From NCBI RefSeq assembly GCF_000695795.1, contig NZ_JNCA01000016.1, forward strand, positions 124,001-188,000: a stretch of DNA of 64,000 nucleotides, in the 5' to 3' direction. Below are positions 16,837-28,000 of this stretch, piece after piece (positions within the stretch are counted from its first letter, which is position 1; each line of letters begins with the position of its first letter). The notes beneath the pieces were generated by a model. It was given only the letters and a program-made list of their open reading frames with translations. It made no database searches and was not told the DNA's origin. This DNA is from Flavobacterium seoulense (GTDB lineage: Bacteria > Bacteroidota > Bacteroidia > Flavobacteriales > Flavobacteriaceae). The position numbers were made by a program, and so were the translations under genes.

Positions 16837-18129
16837 ATGAAATACCATCAAATTGATCGTAACTTATTTATAAAAAACCGCAGCAAATTTACAGCTCAAA
16901 TGAAGCCTAAAAGTGTTGCGATTTTTAACTCTAATGATATTTATCCCGTTAGTGCCGACAGTACTTTGCCATTTGCACAACATCGTGATATTTTTTATCT
17001 AAGCGGAATCGATCAGGAAGAAAGTATCTTATTGCTTTTCCCGGATGCTCCTTACGAGCACCAAAAAGAGATTTTATTTTTAAAAGAAACCAGCGAATTA
17101 ATTGCCATTTGGGAAGGAGCTAAATTAACTAAAGAAGAAGCCTTTGCTGTTTCAGGAATTAAAACGGTTCACTGGTTGCAAGATTTCGAAAAGGTATTGG
17201 CAGAATTAATGTCGTATTCCGAAACGATTTACATTAATACTAACGAACATTATCGTGCTGCAATTGAAACCGAAACCCGCGAAGCACGTTTTGTAAAATG
17301 GTGGAAAGAAAAATACCCAGCTCACGCTGTTGCCAAAAGTAATCCTATTTTACAAAGACTTCGTTCAGTAAAAGAAAGCGAAGAATTAGATTTAATTCAG
17401 CATGCCTGTAATATTACCGAAAAAGGTTTTAGAAGAATTCTTTCATTTGTAAAACCTAATGTGATGGAATATGAAATCGAAGCCGAATTCATTCACGAGT
17501 TCATTCGCAATCGTTCCAAAGGTTTTGCTTACACGCCAATTATTGCTTCAGGAAATAATGCTAATGTTTTACATTATATCGAAAACAATAAACAATGTAA
17601 AGAAGGTGATTTAATATTACTCGATGTTGCTGCTGAATATGCTAATTATTCCAGTGATTTAACCCGAACCATTCCTGTTTCCGGACGTTTTACCGAAAGA
17701 CAAAAAGCAGTTTACAACGCTGTTTTAAGAGTAAAAAATGAAGCTACAAAAATGCTGACTCCGGGAACACTCTGGAAACAGTACCAGACAGAAGTTGGTA
17801 AAATCATGTCGTCAGAATTATTAGGTTTAGGACTTTTAGACAAAGCCGATGTTCAGAACGAAAATCCCGATTGGCCAGCTTATAAAAAATATTTCATGCA
17901 CGGGACTTCACATCACATGGGATTAGACACCCATGATTACGGATTATTACACGAACCTATGCAGGCTAATATGGTTTTTACCGTTGAGCCAGGAATTTAC
18001 ATCCCAGAGGAAGGTTTCGGAATTCGTATTGAGGATAATGTTGTTATTCAGGAAAAAGGTGAAGCATTTAATTTGATGAAAAATATCCCGATTGAAGTGG
18101 AAGAAATTGAGAGTTTGATGAACAGTTAG
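16837..18129 (+). CDS. pepP: Xaa-Pro aminopeptidase (aminopeptidase P)
   Basis: Cleaves N-terminal residues preceding proline. The 430-residue protein has the AMP_N domain (residues 1-135, with the PFAQHRDIFYLSGI segment) and the pita-bread metallopeptidase domain. Its metal ligands are visible: Asp in LLDVAAEY, Asp in SSDLTRTIPV, His in MHGTSHHMGLDTHD, Glu in FTVEPGIYIP and Glu in GIRIEDNVVI. No signal peptide is present, so it is cytoplasmic. It is followed by a short repeat-rich intergenic segment. Confidence 0.95.
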   Translation: MKYHQIDRNLFIKNRSKFTAQMKPKSVAIFNSNDIYPVSADSTLPFAQHRDIFYLSGIDQEESILLLFPDAPYEHQKEILFLKETSELIAIWEGAKLTKEEAFAVSGIKTVHWLQDFEKVLAELMSYSETIYINTNEHYRAAIETETREARFVKWWKEKYPAHAVAKSNPILQRLRSVKESEELDLIQHACNITEKGFRRILSFVKPNVMEYEIEAEFIHEFIRNRSKGFAYTPIIASGNNANVLHYIENNKQCKEGDLILLDVAAEYANYSSDLTRTIPVSGRFTERQKAVYNAVLRVKNEATKMLTPGTLWKQYQTEVGKIMSSELLGLGLLDKADVQNENPDWPAYKKYFMHGTSHHMGLDTHDYGLLHEPMQANMVFTVEPGIYIPEEGFGIRIEDNVVIQEKGEAFNLMKNIPIEVEEIESLMNS

Positions 18130-18141
18130 TGTTCCGTTTTT

Positions 18142-18173
18142 AGTTCTCAGTACTCAGTACTAAGTACTCAGTT
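18142..18173. repeat. Short tandem/palindromic AGTACT repeats
   Basis: Three AGTACT palindromes with CTCAGTACT repeated in a 32-base stretch just after pepP. It is non-coding. Confidence 0.6.
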
Positions 18174-18246
18174 CATATAAATAAAACAAAAACGGCTCAC
18201 AATAAATTATAAACCGTCTTTTATTTTCTACATCTAAAAAAGAAAT

Positions 18247-18441
18247 TTATGACTCATCTTTAGTACTACGAACTAGACTTATACCAGACATGAAAAATAC
18301 AATTCCAAGTATTCCATAAACAATTAATGCTTTTACATCTCTAGTTTCTCCAGACGTCCCGGTAAACAATACAGCTGTATAAATTAAACCTACAATACCT
18401 AAAATTGTAAGTAATCCTCCGAAAAATCTTTTAAGATTCAT
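18247..18441 (-). CDS. Small two-span membrane protein, unknown function
   Basis: A 64-residue protein with two hydrophobic segments (about residues 9-27 and 38-57) separated by the polar loop GTSGETRDVK. The start MNLKRFFGG and the tail SLVRSTKDES are charged, giving a helical hairpin in the inner membrane. No family is recognised with certainty; similar short proteins are common beside stress genes in Flavobacteria. It follows the ferritin gene on the same strand but is separated from it by a terminator. Coding potential rests on length, hydrophobic pattern and the good ATG at 18441. Confidence 0.65.
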   Translation of the reverse strand: MNLKRFFGGLLTILGIVGLIYTAVLFTGTSGETRDVKALIVYGILGIVFFMSGISLVRSTKDES

Positions 18442-18544
18442 GATATTTAGTTTTAATATTTCTAATCAAATTTACTATCATATATTTTTAAAACATTACA
18501 CAATTACCTAAATTAATTATATGATTCACAGAAGATTAACCAAT

Positions 18545-18583
18545 AAAAAATCCCTTAACAATTTTCATCATTAAGGGATCTTT
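18545..18583 (-). terminator. Terminator of the ferritin gene
   Basis: A 9-bp stem (18550-18558 with 18571-18579), with an A-run to its left giving a T-run on the minus strand, 20 bases beyond the ferritin stop. Confidence 0.7.
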
Positions 18584-18601
18584 TCAACTTTATTACTTGG
18601 T

Positions 18602-19123
18602 TTATTCTCCAATTTTAGCAATTTGCACATCTAATGCAAATTTTCCTGCTGCTTCATTTTCATTGATTAATTCGAAAAACTCTAAAGCTCTACGTGCGTT
18701 TTTCTCCTCTTCTCTTTGTTCAGCAACATACCACATCATGAAATCTTCTGTAGCATAATCATTTTCTGCTCTACATTTTGCAATTACTTTATTAACTGCT
18801 TTAGTTACAGCGATTTCATTTTGCAAAGCAATTTCAAATACTTCTCTAAAAGAAGCAAATTCCTGTTGCACTTCGGCAACAGCAGGTGTAATTGCAATTC
18901 CACCCATATCTGTAATATATTTAAAAACTTTTAAAAAGTGCTCACGCTCTTCTTCAGCTTGTTTGTATAAATATTCAGCTGTATTAGCGTATCCGTTTCT
19001 GTCTAACCAAGCTGCCATAGCTAAATACTTATTAGAAGCATCGCTTTCAATTTTAGCTTGTAAGTTTAATATTTGTTCGATTCCTTCTGACAGGGAAGTA
19101 GTATTTCTTAGTAGATCTTTCAT
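18602..19123 (-). CDS. ftnA: Ferritin
   Basis: A 173-residue non-haem ferritin that oxidises and stores iron in a 24-subunit shell. The four-helix ferroxidase residues are seen as QAKIESDASNKYLAMAAW (Glu, Tyr), EEEREHFLKVFKYI (Glu, Glu, His) and VAEQREEEKNARRAL (Glu, Gln). These are the prokaryotic ferritin pattern rather than that of bacterioferritin, which would carry a haem-binding Met. A promoter with TTTG and TAATTTTG boxes precedes it. No Fur-like palindrome was evident. Confidence 0.94.
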   Translation of the reverse strand: MKDLLRNTTSLSEGIEQILNLQAKIESDASNKYLAMAAWLDRNGYANTAEYLYKQAEEEREHFLKVFKYITDMGGIAITPAVAEVQQEFASFREVFEIALQNEIAVTKAVNKVIAKCRAENDYATEDFMMWYVAEQREEEKNARRALEFFELINENEAAGKFALDVQIAKIGE

Positions 19124-19143
19124 GACGTTTAGATTTTATAATT

Positions 19144-19176
19144 CAAAATTACAAAAACTTAAACGATATGAGCAAA
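19144..19176 (-). promoter_or_regulatory. Promoter for the ferritin gene
   Basis: On the minus strand TTTG, 21 bases, TAATTTTG, about 20 bases upstream of the ATG at 19123. Confidence 0.6.
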
Positions 19177-19209
19177 CCTATGAGAAATTTGAATTTATTC
19201 TAAGTAAAA

Positions 19210-19566
19210 TCAAGCTAAGTTTGCGATTAATACATCGCAAAGCATTGAATTCAAACTCAGGGTAAATTTAGTTCCATTTAATAATTCTCTAAGCTGAACT
19301 ATTTCGCAAATGGTAAGATTACGTGAGAAATTTTTCTTTGTAGTTTCGATCAATTGTGCATCTGACTGATCTGATAAATCATAAAGCATATTCATAATAT
19401 CAACGCTGTTCACTTTTCTTTGAAAAATCAAGAAATCCTGAACTTTATAGCTGGAAACAGTGTCAACAAAGTTTACAACGATACTATCAGTTGTATCACA
19501 TTGGTAAGTATAACCTTTTTCAGTTTCAAATAAAACGTTACTTGTTAAATCACTAATTTGCTTCAT
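19210..19566 (-). CDS. Conserved-looking hypothetical protein
   Basis: A 118-residue soluble protein that I cannot assign. The frame runs upstream to 19632, but the ATG at 19566 (MKQISDLTSNVLFETEKG) sits at the right distance from a complete promoter and is preferred. The N-terminal half is beta-like (GYTYQCDTTDSIVVNFVDTV). The C-terminal half is helical with LTICEIVQLRELLNGTKFTL. There is no signal peptide, membrane span or metal motif. It lies between ferritin and an alpha/beta hydrolase gene and is divergent from the latter. Confidence 0.72.
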   Translation of the reverse strand: MKQISDLTSNVLFETEKGYTYQCDTTDSIVVNFVDTVSSYKVQDFLIFQRKVNSVDIMNMLYDLSDQSDAQLIETTKKNFSRNLTICEIVQLRELLNGTKFTLSLNSMLCDVLIANLA

Positions 19567-19586
19567 TGTTATCAATAATAATGGTG

Positions 19587-19618
19587 CAAATTTATATAAA
19601 TTAAATGAATTACACCAA
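19587..19618 (-). promoter_or_regulatory. Promoter for the 118-residue hypothetical gene
   Basis: On the minus strand TTG, 21 bases, TAAATTTG, 20 bases upstream of the ATG at 19566. Its position favours that start over the longer frame. Confidence 0.6.
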
Positions 19619-19703
19619 TAATTAAGACTCATTTAAAATAACATTTATTGCTTTTAGCGTTAAAAATATCAAAAAATGAATTTCTAATACAACTTATATC
19701 TTA

Positions 19704-19733
19704 TTTGAAATCCTTTATAAAATCTTATTTTTG
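19704..19733 (+). promoter_or_regulatory. Promoter for the alpha/beta hydrolase
   Basis: TTTG, 18 bases, TATTTTTG; the -7 element ends 17 bases before the TTG start codon at 19751. Confidence 0.65.
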
Positions 19734-19750
19734 CATAAACAAATAGTCAA

Positions 19751-20533
19751 TTGAGCCAGATAAAATATAAAAACACCACAATTTCATACACAGATATTGG
19801 AAAAGGAACCGCTGTAGTTTTACTTCATGGTTTTCTGGAAAACCAAACAATGTGGAATACCTACATTGAAACTTTTGCTAAAAAAAATCGGGTGATTACT
19901 ATTGATTTATTAGGTCATGGCGCAACAGAATGTATGGGATATATTCATTCTATGGAAGACAATGCCGATGTAGTTCATGCTGTTTTAAACAAACTACATC
20001 TTCGTAAAGCCATATTTGTAGGGCACTCCATGGGCGGTTATGTTGCTTTGGCTTTCGCCGAATTATTTCCGGATTACGTAAAAGGACTGGTTTTATTAAA
20101 TTCTACTTCCAGAGCCGACAGCGACGAAAGAAAAGCAAACCGGGATCGGGCGATTAAAGCTGTAAAACAATCTTTTTCTAACTTTATTTCTTTGTCAATT
20201 GCGAATTTATTTAGCGAAGAAAACCGAGAAAGATTTAAAAGAAATATTGAATTAGTAAAAACTGAAGCTTTAAAAACACCCTTACAAGGAATTGTTGCTT
20301 CACTAGAAGGAATGAAAATCCGTATGGATCGCGAAGTTTTGCTGCATTTAACACCTTACCCAAAAATGCTGATTCTTGGCAAAAAAGATCCTGTGTTAAA
20401 TTATGAAGAAACCATAGAACAAATTGAAGACACCGAAGTTCAATTAATCACTTTCCCTGACGGACACATGAGCCATATTGAAAACGAACCAGAATTGACT
20501 CAGGTACTATTAGATTTCTTCAAAAAACTCTAG
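19751..20533 (+). CDS. Alpha/beta-fold hydrolase
   Basis: A 260-residue serine hydrolase. The oxyanion-hole LLHGF is near residue 26, the nucleophile elbow GHSMGG gives Ser93, the acid is Asp in LGKKDPVLNY, and His239 in FPDGHMSHIE completes the triad. The substrate cannot be told from sequence; relatives include esterases and the MenH-like group. It starts with TTG, which is supported by the promoter position and by MSQIKYKNTTISY being the natural first strand. Its stop overlaps that of the convergent AddB-like gene by 4 bases. Confidence 0.88.
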   Translation: MSQIKYKNTTISYTDIGKGTAVVLLHGFLENQTMWNTYIETFAKKNRVITIDLLGHGATECMGYIHSMEDNADVVHAVLNKLHLRKAIFVGHSMGGYVALAFAELFPDYVKGLVLLNSTSRADSDERKANRDRAIKAVKQSFSNFISLSIANLFSEENRERFKRNIELVKTEALKTPLQGIVASLEGMKIRMDREVLLHLTPYPKMLILGKKDPVLNYEETIEQIEDTEVQLITFPDGHMSHIENEPELTQVLLDFFKKL

Positions 20534-23292
20534 ACTTTTTCCTCAAACGGAATCGTTTCATCTAAAATTTCTTTTAGTAATAATACAATTTGTTCGAGAT
20601 AATTAGTCATTATTTCATTATTTATAATCTGCTGAATCTCTTTATCTTCTTTGAAAACAAAAGGTAAAAAACCCGATTTTAAATTTTTAAAAGATATAAT
20701 TCCTGCTTCAATAGGCTTCCCGTTAGCCTCTTGTTCATACATAAAAGCGTAAGCTAAAACCTGAATAATTTTATCGCTTTTAATTTCCTGCGTTAATCCG
20801 TTCCAGGATTTTAAAATCACATTTGTTTTATCGACTTTTCCTGTTTTATAATCAATAATTCGAATATTTCCGTTACGCTCTTCAATTCGATCTACATTTC
20901 CTTTTATCAAAACAGGAAATGGTAAACCGGGATGATTCAAAGTACGTTCGAATGTTTTTTCTAAAGCAATAATCTTAATGGCATCACCGTCTTTTATACT
21001 TACTAATTCTACTCTCAGGAAATTTGAAACATTACGTTTAGCTACTTCAAACGCAAGCAAATTACGTCCTTTTTTAATTTCTCCTTCTTTATAAACAAGC
21101 TTAAATTGTTTTAAAACCTCAGCATCAATAAGACTAAAACAGTTTTCAATATCTTTTTCAGAAATGAATTCCCCAATAAAAGGCGTATATAAAGCCAACA
21201 AAGTTTCGTGAATAATCGTTCCTAAAGTATTCAAAGCTATATTCTCTTCTACTTCTTCTACTTCTCTAATTCGCAAAATTTTCTGAAAATAAAACTGAAT
21301 TGGATTTCGTATATAACTCGTCAATGCCGATGGCGAAAAACCTTCATTAGCAATTATTCTCAACCGTTCCATTACCGATGATGATTTTTCAATTACTAAT
21401 GGCTTATAAGCAGTTTCAGGTAAAACAGCATTATAAATTTCATGTGACACATTATGATTTGCCTGTTTTTCGACTTCTAACTGGGTAATAAATCGGCTTT
21501 TTTCTCCGGCATCGAGTCCTTCACTTTCGGTATTGTATAGCAAATAAATATTCTTTGCTCTTTGTAATAAATGATAAAAATGATAGGTATAAATAGCGTC
21601 TTTTTCTTTAAAAGTAGGTAATCCTAATTCTCGTTTCACATCATACGGAATGAAAGAGTTTTGCGATTTCCCTGCCGGAAATTTACCTTCATTCATTGAA
21701 GTCACAATGACGGTATCAAAATCAAGAACACGGCTTTCCAGAACTCCCATAATTTGCAAACCACTTAATGGTTCTCCTTCAAAAGAAACCTCGACCAAAT
21801 CAATTACTTGCTTATAAATAGCATGAAGAGTTTCTATTTTATCAATATGCTGATGTTTCGAATAATAATTAATCAGCTTATTAATTACTTTAAAAATGGC
21901 AAAAACAAAGGTCTTGGCTATTTTTTCCTCTTCATTATCATTACTCAAATTATTTTTTATTGTCAATAATAATTTTGACACTGTTTCTAAAACAGCAATT
22001 GAACCATTTTCCCATTTTTGAAATAACAACAAAAATAAGTCCGTTGGTTTTTCATTTAATTCTATCAGCTTTTGATAACTGATAAAAGTATAATTATTAC
22101 TATTGATTCGGTTTACCAATGCAGTAGTTTGAGCATAAGGTTCCACCAAAGGATGTGTCAAAACATCTAAAACATCTTTATAATAAAACACATAACTTTT
22201 TGCATTTCTGGACAAAGCATTTGTATGCATTTTAAATAATTTAGCAATCAATATCTGAGCTGGATTATTTTTACCCGAATACCCCATAGTAATATTTAAT
22301 GCTCCAACTGTTGATGGCAGAGAGTATAAAAGCGGAACTAAAAGATTTTCTTCTCCTAGAACAATTGCCACTTTGTCTAATGAAGTCGTTGGATTTTCAT
22401 TAATAATATTTTCAATAATACTTCCTGTAATTTTGGCCTGACCAATGCTTTTTGGTGTTCCAATAATCTGGATATTTTTTGATTGCGAAAAATCATCTAC
22501 AATCCATTCGAAAGGATTTGACTTATAATGTTTCCAATTTTCCTTAAATCTTCGTAAAAACAAAGCAGCATCATGATAAGGATCATTTAAAAAAACCTGA
22601 TCGGCATCCCAAAATATCTGAGCCTTATTATCAGCAATAAGATGTTGGATAATTTTTTCTTCAGATGCATTTAAAGCATTAAAACCGGCAAAAACAAACT
22701 GTTCTTCATTAATAGTATTTGAAAAATGATTCAAATTCCGAACTGCTTCACGGTAAATTAATCCTTGATAACCTACTCCTTTATTTAGCAAATGACTGTA
22801 TAATGTCTGGTAATAAAGCGGTAATAATTTCCAAAAATCAATATATTTTTCAAGTAATGTAGTTTTATTTTCTACTTCAATCCCCCATTTTTTAATATCT
22901 TCAATATCTTTCAAATAAGATAAAACATGAGTTGAATCCAGTAAATAGCGATCAATTTCATTAAAATCCTGCAATAATGTTTTAGCCCAATTTGCAAACA
23001 ACTCAAACGATTGCTGGTTTGATTTATCCGTTACAGACAAATACACTTCATAAAATTCAAACAGTAATTCTATAGGATCGATAGCCCGAATCTTTGCAAT
23101 ATCCTGAATAAAATCTTCGATACTAATAATTTTTGGCGCAAAAATATTTTTATCAACTTGCTTCTTAAGCGCTTCAATCAAAAAAATCTTAGCACGTTTA
23201 TTAGGCAAAACCACAATTGTGTTTGCTAATTTCTCTGAATATTTTTCGATTAAAACCTGAGCGATTTTATCTAAAAAAGTAGTATTTATCAT
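20530..23292 (-). CDS. addB: AddB-like helicase-nuclease subunit (PD-(D/E)XK nuclease)
   Basis: A 920-residue partner of the AddAB enzyme, which resects double-strand breaks for RecA loading. The N-terminal VVLPNKRAKIFLIEAL is the degenerate Walker region seen in AddB proteins. FDTVIVTSMNEGKFPAGKSQNSFIPY near residue 520 is a helicase-like segment. The C-terminal nuclease is marked by SPSALTSYIRNPIQFYFQ near 650, the NVDRIEERNG strand and IIDYKTGKVD near 810. The AddA-like gene lies about 1.8 kb upstream on the same strand with an OmpA gene between. Its stop overlaps that of the alpha/beta hydrolase. Confidence 0.88.
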   Translation of the reverse strand: MINTTFLDKIAQVLIEKYSEKLANTIVVLPNKRAKIFLIEALKKQVDKNIFAPKIISIEDFIQDIAKIRAIDPIELLFEFYEVYLSVTDKSNQQSFELFANWAKTLLQDFNEIDRYLLDSTHVLSYLKDIEDIKKWGIEVENKTTLLEKYIDFWKLLPLYYQTLYSHLLNKGVGYQGLIYREAVRNLNHFSNTINEEQFVFAGFNALNASEEKIIQHLIADNKAQIFWDADQVFLNDPYHDAALFLRRFKENWKHYKSNPFEWIVDDFSQSKNIQIIGTPKSIGQAKITGSIIENIINENPTTSLDKVAIVLGEENLLVPLLYSLPSTVGALNITMGYSGKNNPAQILIAKLFKMHTNALSRNAKSYVFYYKDVLDVLTHPLVEPYAQTTALVNRINSNNYTFISYQKLIELNEKPTDLFLLLFQKWENGSIAVLETVSKLLLTIKNNLSNDNEEEKIAKTFVFAIFKVINKLINYYSKHQHIDKIETLHAIYKQVIDLVEVSFEGEPLSGLQIMGVLESRVLDFDTVIVTSMNEGKFPAGKSQNSFIPYDVKRELGLPTFKEKDAIYTYHFYHLLQRAKNIYLLYNTESEGLDAGEKSRFITQLEVEKQANHNVSHEIYNAVLPETAYKPLVIEKSSSVMERLRIIANEGFSPSALTSYIRNPIQFYFQKILRIREVEEVEENIALNTLGTIIHETLLALYTPFIGEFISEKDIENCFSLIDAEVLKQFKLVYKEGEIKKGRNLLAFEVAKRNVSNFLRVELVSIKDGDAIKIIALEKTFERTLNHPGLPFPVLIKGNVDRIEERNGNIRIIDYKTGKVDKTNVILKSWNGLTQEIKSDKIIQVLAYAFMYEQEANGKPIEAGIISFKNLKSGFLPFVFKEDKEIQQIINNEIMTNYLEQIVLLLKEILDETIPFEEKV

Positions 23293-23304
23293 TTTATAAA
23301 AATA

Positions 23305-23336
23305 AAAAAAACGCCCCGATAAATCGGGGCGTTTCC
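23305..23336 (-). terminator. Terminator of the OmpA/TSP3 gene
   Basis: A 12-bp GC-rich perfect stem (23309-23320 with 23323-23334) and a run of T on the minus strand. It would stop OmpA transcription just before the AddB-like gene. Confidence 0.8.
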
Positions 23337-23355
23337 TATAATTATTTAGAAGAAA

Positions 23356-24774
23356 TTATTTGATTAATTTCACTTCAGTTCTTCTGTTTAATGCTTTACC
23401 AGCAGCAGTTTTGTTAGTTGCAACCGGCATAGTTTCACCGTATCCAACTGATTTAATTTTGCTTGCAGAAACACCTCTTTCAATCAATGCATTTGAAACT
23501 GCAGCAGCTCTAGCCTCAGAAAGTTTTTGGTTAAATGCATTAGAACCATCGCTATCAGTATGTCCTTCAATTAAGAACTCAGAATTTGCATAGTTTTTAA
23601 GAACACCAGCCATTGCATCTAATCTCTTAGGAACATCAGCATCTTTGAATGTAGATTTACCAGAATTAAAGTAAATAAATCTAGCTTGAGATTTTAATTG
23701 ATCCATAACTTCTGGAGTTACTTCTGGACAACCTTTATTACTAGCCGGACCAGCAACATTAGGACAAGCATCATCTTTATCAGCTACTCCGTCTCCATCA
23801 GTATCTGGCCAAGGACAACCTGCATTTTCTTTAGGACCAGCAACATTAGGGCATTTATCATTTTTATCAGCCACTCCGTCGTTATCAGCATCAGGACAAC
23901 CTTTTAAAGAAGGTAAACCAGCAACATCCGGACAAGCATCATCTTTATCAGCTACTCCATCACCGTCAGTATCAGGACAACCATTAAATGCTGCTAAACC
24001 AGCAACTTCTGGACAAGCGTCTTCAGAATCAACAATTCCATCTCCGTCAGTGTCTGGACATCCGTTGAATTGTTTTAAACCAGCAACTTCCGGACAAGCA
24101 TCATCTTTATCATATATTCCATCACCATCAGTATCTTTTCCTCCAAATTTGAAAACAATACCTGCTGTGTGTTGAAAGTGAGAACGTACTAAAGGATTAT
24201 CATTATCAAATGCTTTCTTGTAAGAAGTTCCAAGTGCTAAACCAACATTTTCAGTAAACCAAAAAGTTAATCCTGCACCAGCATTTACAGTTCCAAAGCT
24301 ACTATCCCCTAAGAAAGTATATCCTCCACCTAAGTGTAAACTTGGATCAACAACTTTAGAATTAATTAGCTCCATGAAACTATATCTCACTTTACCATCA
24401 ATTCCATAATACATTAAGTCTCCTGGATTAGTTACAACATAACCACGAGAATCATGTCCTGGAGCAGTAGGATTGAAAGTAACTAATTTATCAATTTTAT
24501 TAACCGAACCCTGAAGTCCAAAAGAGAAACCACTACCAATGTAACGAGATACACTTAAGTAAGATACAGAAGGAAGAATATTCCAGTTATTTTTTACATC
24601 AAATGGTTGTGAAAAATGACGATCCAACCAGTTGTTACCACCACCTGCGCTTGTTTTTGTATCAACCGCATTTACTCCAAATTCAATTGCCCACGGATTG
24701 TTACTGTCTTGTGCCTGAGAACTTATCCCCATCACCATCATTACAGCAACAAATAGTTTGTTTAGATGTTTCAT
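23356..24774 (-). CDS. OmpA-family outer-membrane protein with thrombospondin type-3 repeats
   Basis: A 472-residue protein with a signal peptide (residues 1-21, ending SSQAQ), an N-terminal beta-barrel region to about residue 210, then five calcium-binding TSP3 repeats of the form DTDGDGxxDxxDxCPxVAG (about 215-350), and a C-terminal OmpA domain. The OmpA domain carries the peptidoglycan-binding signature [22 protein letters not shown] near residue 405. It links the outer membrane to the cell wall and is normally abundant. It has a full promoter and its own strong terminator, so it is a single transcription unit placed between addA and addB. Confidence 0.94.
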   Translation of the reverse strand: MKHLNKLFVAVMMVMGISSQAQDSNNPWAIEFGVNAVDTKTSAGGGNNWLDRHFSQPFDVKNNWNILPSVSYLSVSRYIGSGFSFGLQGSVNKIDKLVTFNPTAPGHDSRGYVVTNPGDLMYYGIDGKVRYSFMELINSKVVDPSLHLGGGYTFLGDSSFGTVNAGAGLTFWFTENVGLALGTSYKKAFDNDNPLVRSHFQHTAGIVFKFGGKDTDGDGIYDKDDACPEVAGLKQFNGCPDTDGDGIVDSEDACPEVAGLAAFNGCPDTDGDGVADKDDACPDVAGLPSLKGCPDADNDGVADKNDKCPNVAGPKENAGCPWPDTDGDGVADKDDACPNVAGPASNKGCPEVTPEVMDQLKSQARFIYFNSGKSTFKDADVPKRLDAMAGVLKNYANSEFLIEGHTDSDGSNAFNQKLSEARAAAVSNALIERGVSASKIKSVGYGETMPVATNKTAAGKALNRRTEVKLIK

Positions 24775-24811
24775 ACTTATTTTTTTTAATTACAATTTAG
24801 TTAATTATTAA

Positions 24812-24842
24812 CAAAAGTAACTCCTAATTATTGAATTACAAA
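24812..24842 (-). promoter_or_regulatory. Promoter for the OmpA/TSP3 gene
   Basis: On the minus strand TTTG, 19 bases, TACTTTTG: a complete match, about 38 bases upstream of the ATG at 24774. Confidence 0.65.
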
Positions 24843-25051
24843 ACAGAATGTTAAAAAAACCTTATATAATTCCCATATTGATACTTATCAAATGCAGTAA
24901 AAAAATTATAAAAAATAGTAAGAAAACTCAATACAATCAAAGGAAATTTGGTCGTATCATATTATATAAATTAACTTGAAAAAATTTAAAAAAATAACAA
25001 GTTTTTTTCTGTTAAAAATAAAATTTTAAGGTTTTTTCTTTCGTAATTTAT

Positions 25052-28000
25052 TTAAAAGTGTTTAACTTCTATTTTCTCGCTAATGTATACTAATATTTTT
25101 TTCTCAACATAAAATCCCATTAACTCAATCGCATCCTGATAGTCTTGTAACTGTTTCTGATATTTTGAATTATGAACTCCAGTTTTGTAATCTAATAAAA
25201 GAACTTTTTTGTCTTTTGTAATCACCATTCTATCCGGTTTTATAATTCTTCCTGCTTTTTGAATAATGGTTTGTTCATTTAAAACTTCATTTTCTTCTGT
25301 AAAAAAGACTTTTAATTCGTTATGATTTACGATTTCCTGAATCGTATTAAAAACCAAATCTTTTTGAGTTGAATTTATCAAACCATTTTCAATAGCTCTA
25401 CTTATAGCTAAACCAACATCATTTTTTGTTTTTACAAAAGATAAGATTTCATGAATTACATTTCCATACTCAATAGATTCCTGTTGATGTGTTCCCCACA
25501 TTAAAGCTTCTTTTTGCGCAATTTTAATATTCTTAGGGTCTAATGTTTGCTCAACAATTCCAATATTTTTAGATGTATCAAGGTATTTACTTGCTGATGA
25601 AATTTTAGTTTTATTTCCAAATTCATACTCAAACAACTCCTCCTCAAAAACTCCTTTATTCATCAAATAATTAATAAAAAAAGTACACATGTTATTTTTA
25701 GGAATTTCACCTTTTTTAGACAAATTCATATTCGAAATAACATATAATTGTTCTTCTGCACGAGTTAGAGCAACATACAACACATTAACATTATCTAATA
25801 ATTCCTCTTGCTTTTTTTGGTCATAAATTGATTTAGCTCCTTCACCAAATCCTTCTACAGCACTACTATTATCAATCAATACCTTTGGCAAACCTAAGTC
25901 CATTTCTTCTGCATCGAGCCACAATTTATCTTTTGGTTTTCTATTATAATCTTCCTCAGCAAAAGGCATGATTACCACCGGAAACTCTAATCCTTTCGAT
26001 TTATGAATGGTCATAATTCGAACCGCATTATTTCCTTCCGGCGAAGGAATACTGAATTTCTCTCCATTTTTGTCCCAAAAAACCAAAAAATCAGCTATTC
26101 CGGCCTGATTTCGTACATCACGCTCTAAAACAATATCTAAGAAATATTGAATATAAGCATTCCCTTTTTGATTAGTATTAGAAAGAAACTTTGAAACAAT
26201 TATCTCAACCGCTTCATAAAGCGACTTTTTTCGAATGTTTTGAAATGAAAGCGAAATATCAAATTGCATAAGCCATTTTTCAAAATCGGCTTCTTGTCTC
26301 TGTTCCATTCCTTTTGCAATAAAATCATGAACAGCTAATTGATCCTGAATATTTTCGGCAACATAATACAAGAAAAAGGCTTTCGACTCTAAATCGGCAT
26401 TATTTTTAAGATATTTTAAAAGATGAATGATAAAACGTACCTCAGTTGCATTTTGAATCATTAAAGTTTCTGAAGACAACAAAGGAATATTTTGCTCCGT
26501 CAAATAATTTGCAATTGCAATTCCTTCACTTCTTTTACGGGTCAGGATCACAATATCCTTATATTGAAAACCTTCTTGTAAAACTTTATGAATAGTATTT
26601 AAAGTAGCCAAAACATACAATTCTGTCTTATCCAAAACTTCTTCTTCATTGTCTTCAGCTACCTCAGTTTTTGGGATAAAAGAAATATTGATATAACCTC
26701 CTGTCTTATCATTTGTATGCTGATAACTGTGGTTTTCATATAAATTTTTATAATCTAAATGCTCAAATTCAGAAGAAATTAATCTAAAGAAATCATTATT
26801 GAATTCTATTATTTGCGAATAGGAACGATAATTTTTATCTAAATGCTCTAACTTTTTATCTGGATTGTTAAACGGATTTACCTCCTTACTTAATTCTATA
26901 AACTGTTCAGCTTTTCCGCCACGCCAACGGTAAATCGATTGTTTTGGATCACCAACAATCATTAAAGTTCCTTTATTTCCATAATCGTCCTGACCTGAAA
27001 GTGCATTATCAATCAACGGAATCAGATTTTGCCATTGCATCTCCGACGTATCCTGAAACTCATCAATAAAAAAATGACGGTAACGCTCGCCCAGTCGTTC
27101 GTATATAAAAGGAGCTGGCTGGTTTTGAATTTCGCGATGAATGATAGCATTAAATTCAGATATTGAAAGTACATTTTGCTCTTCCTGAATTTTAGCCAAT
27201 TCATTACTTACCGTGTTCAACAATGAAAGTGGGGTTATATTTTTAAGGAAAGCTTTATAAAAATCTCTTTTTTCGAAATTTTCATAAATCGTTTCCATAA
27301 TTTGCAAAAGTTCCGGAATTAGATTTTCGATTATAGCCCGATCCTTAGCCGTTTTATTAATTTTTATATCCTCAAATTCGTGGTAGGTTTTATTTTTTGG
27401 ATTAAATTTTCCATCTACAATACTTTGAATATGTTTAGGAAAATAAGCTCCTGAAAATGATTTTACATCAATTCCGTTATTATCAATTAAAAGCAATGCG
27501 TTTTCGGCAAAAACTACGTTTTCTTTTTCTAAATCCTTACAAACGGCGATTAATTTCTTTTTAATTTCAACAAATTCAGTTATAGTTTTATCCTGAAATT
27601 GCAGAATCTCATTTCGATTATTTTCATTCAAAACCAATTTTCCTGTTTCCATTATTTCTCTCGAAATATCCCAGGATTTATCATCATCGGTTTTTTCCAT
27701 CGTAAAATCGATGAGCAACTTCGTTAGAGTTTCGTCTTCACCCGCCTGAGCAATAATGGCATCTATGGCTTCAGTCAATAAATTTTCGGTGTCCAAAGTC
27801 ACTTCAAAAGTCATCGGTAAATTCAAATCGTGTGCAAAAGCACGAATGACTTTATGTGTGAATTTATCAATAGTCGAAATATCAAAAGCTGCATAATTAT
27901 GAATAATATGCTTGATAATTTGCTGTGATTTAGTTTTAATCTGAATCAGCGAAAGTTGGGTAGCTATAGCCAAATCCCGCATTAAATCCTGAGCTTTTAC

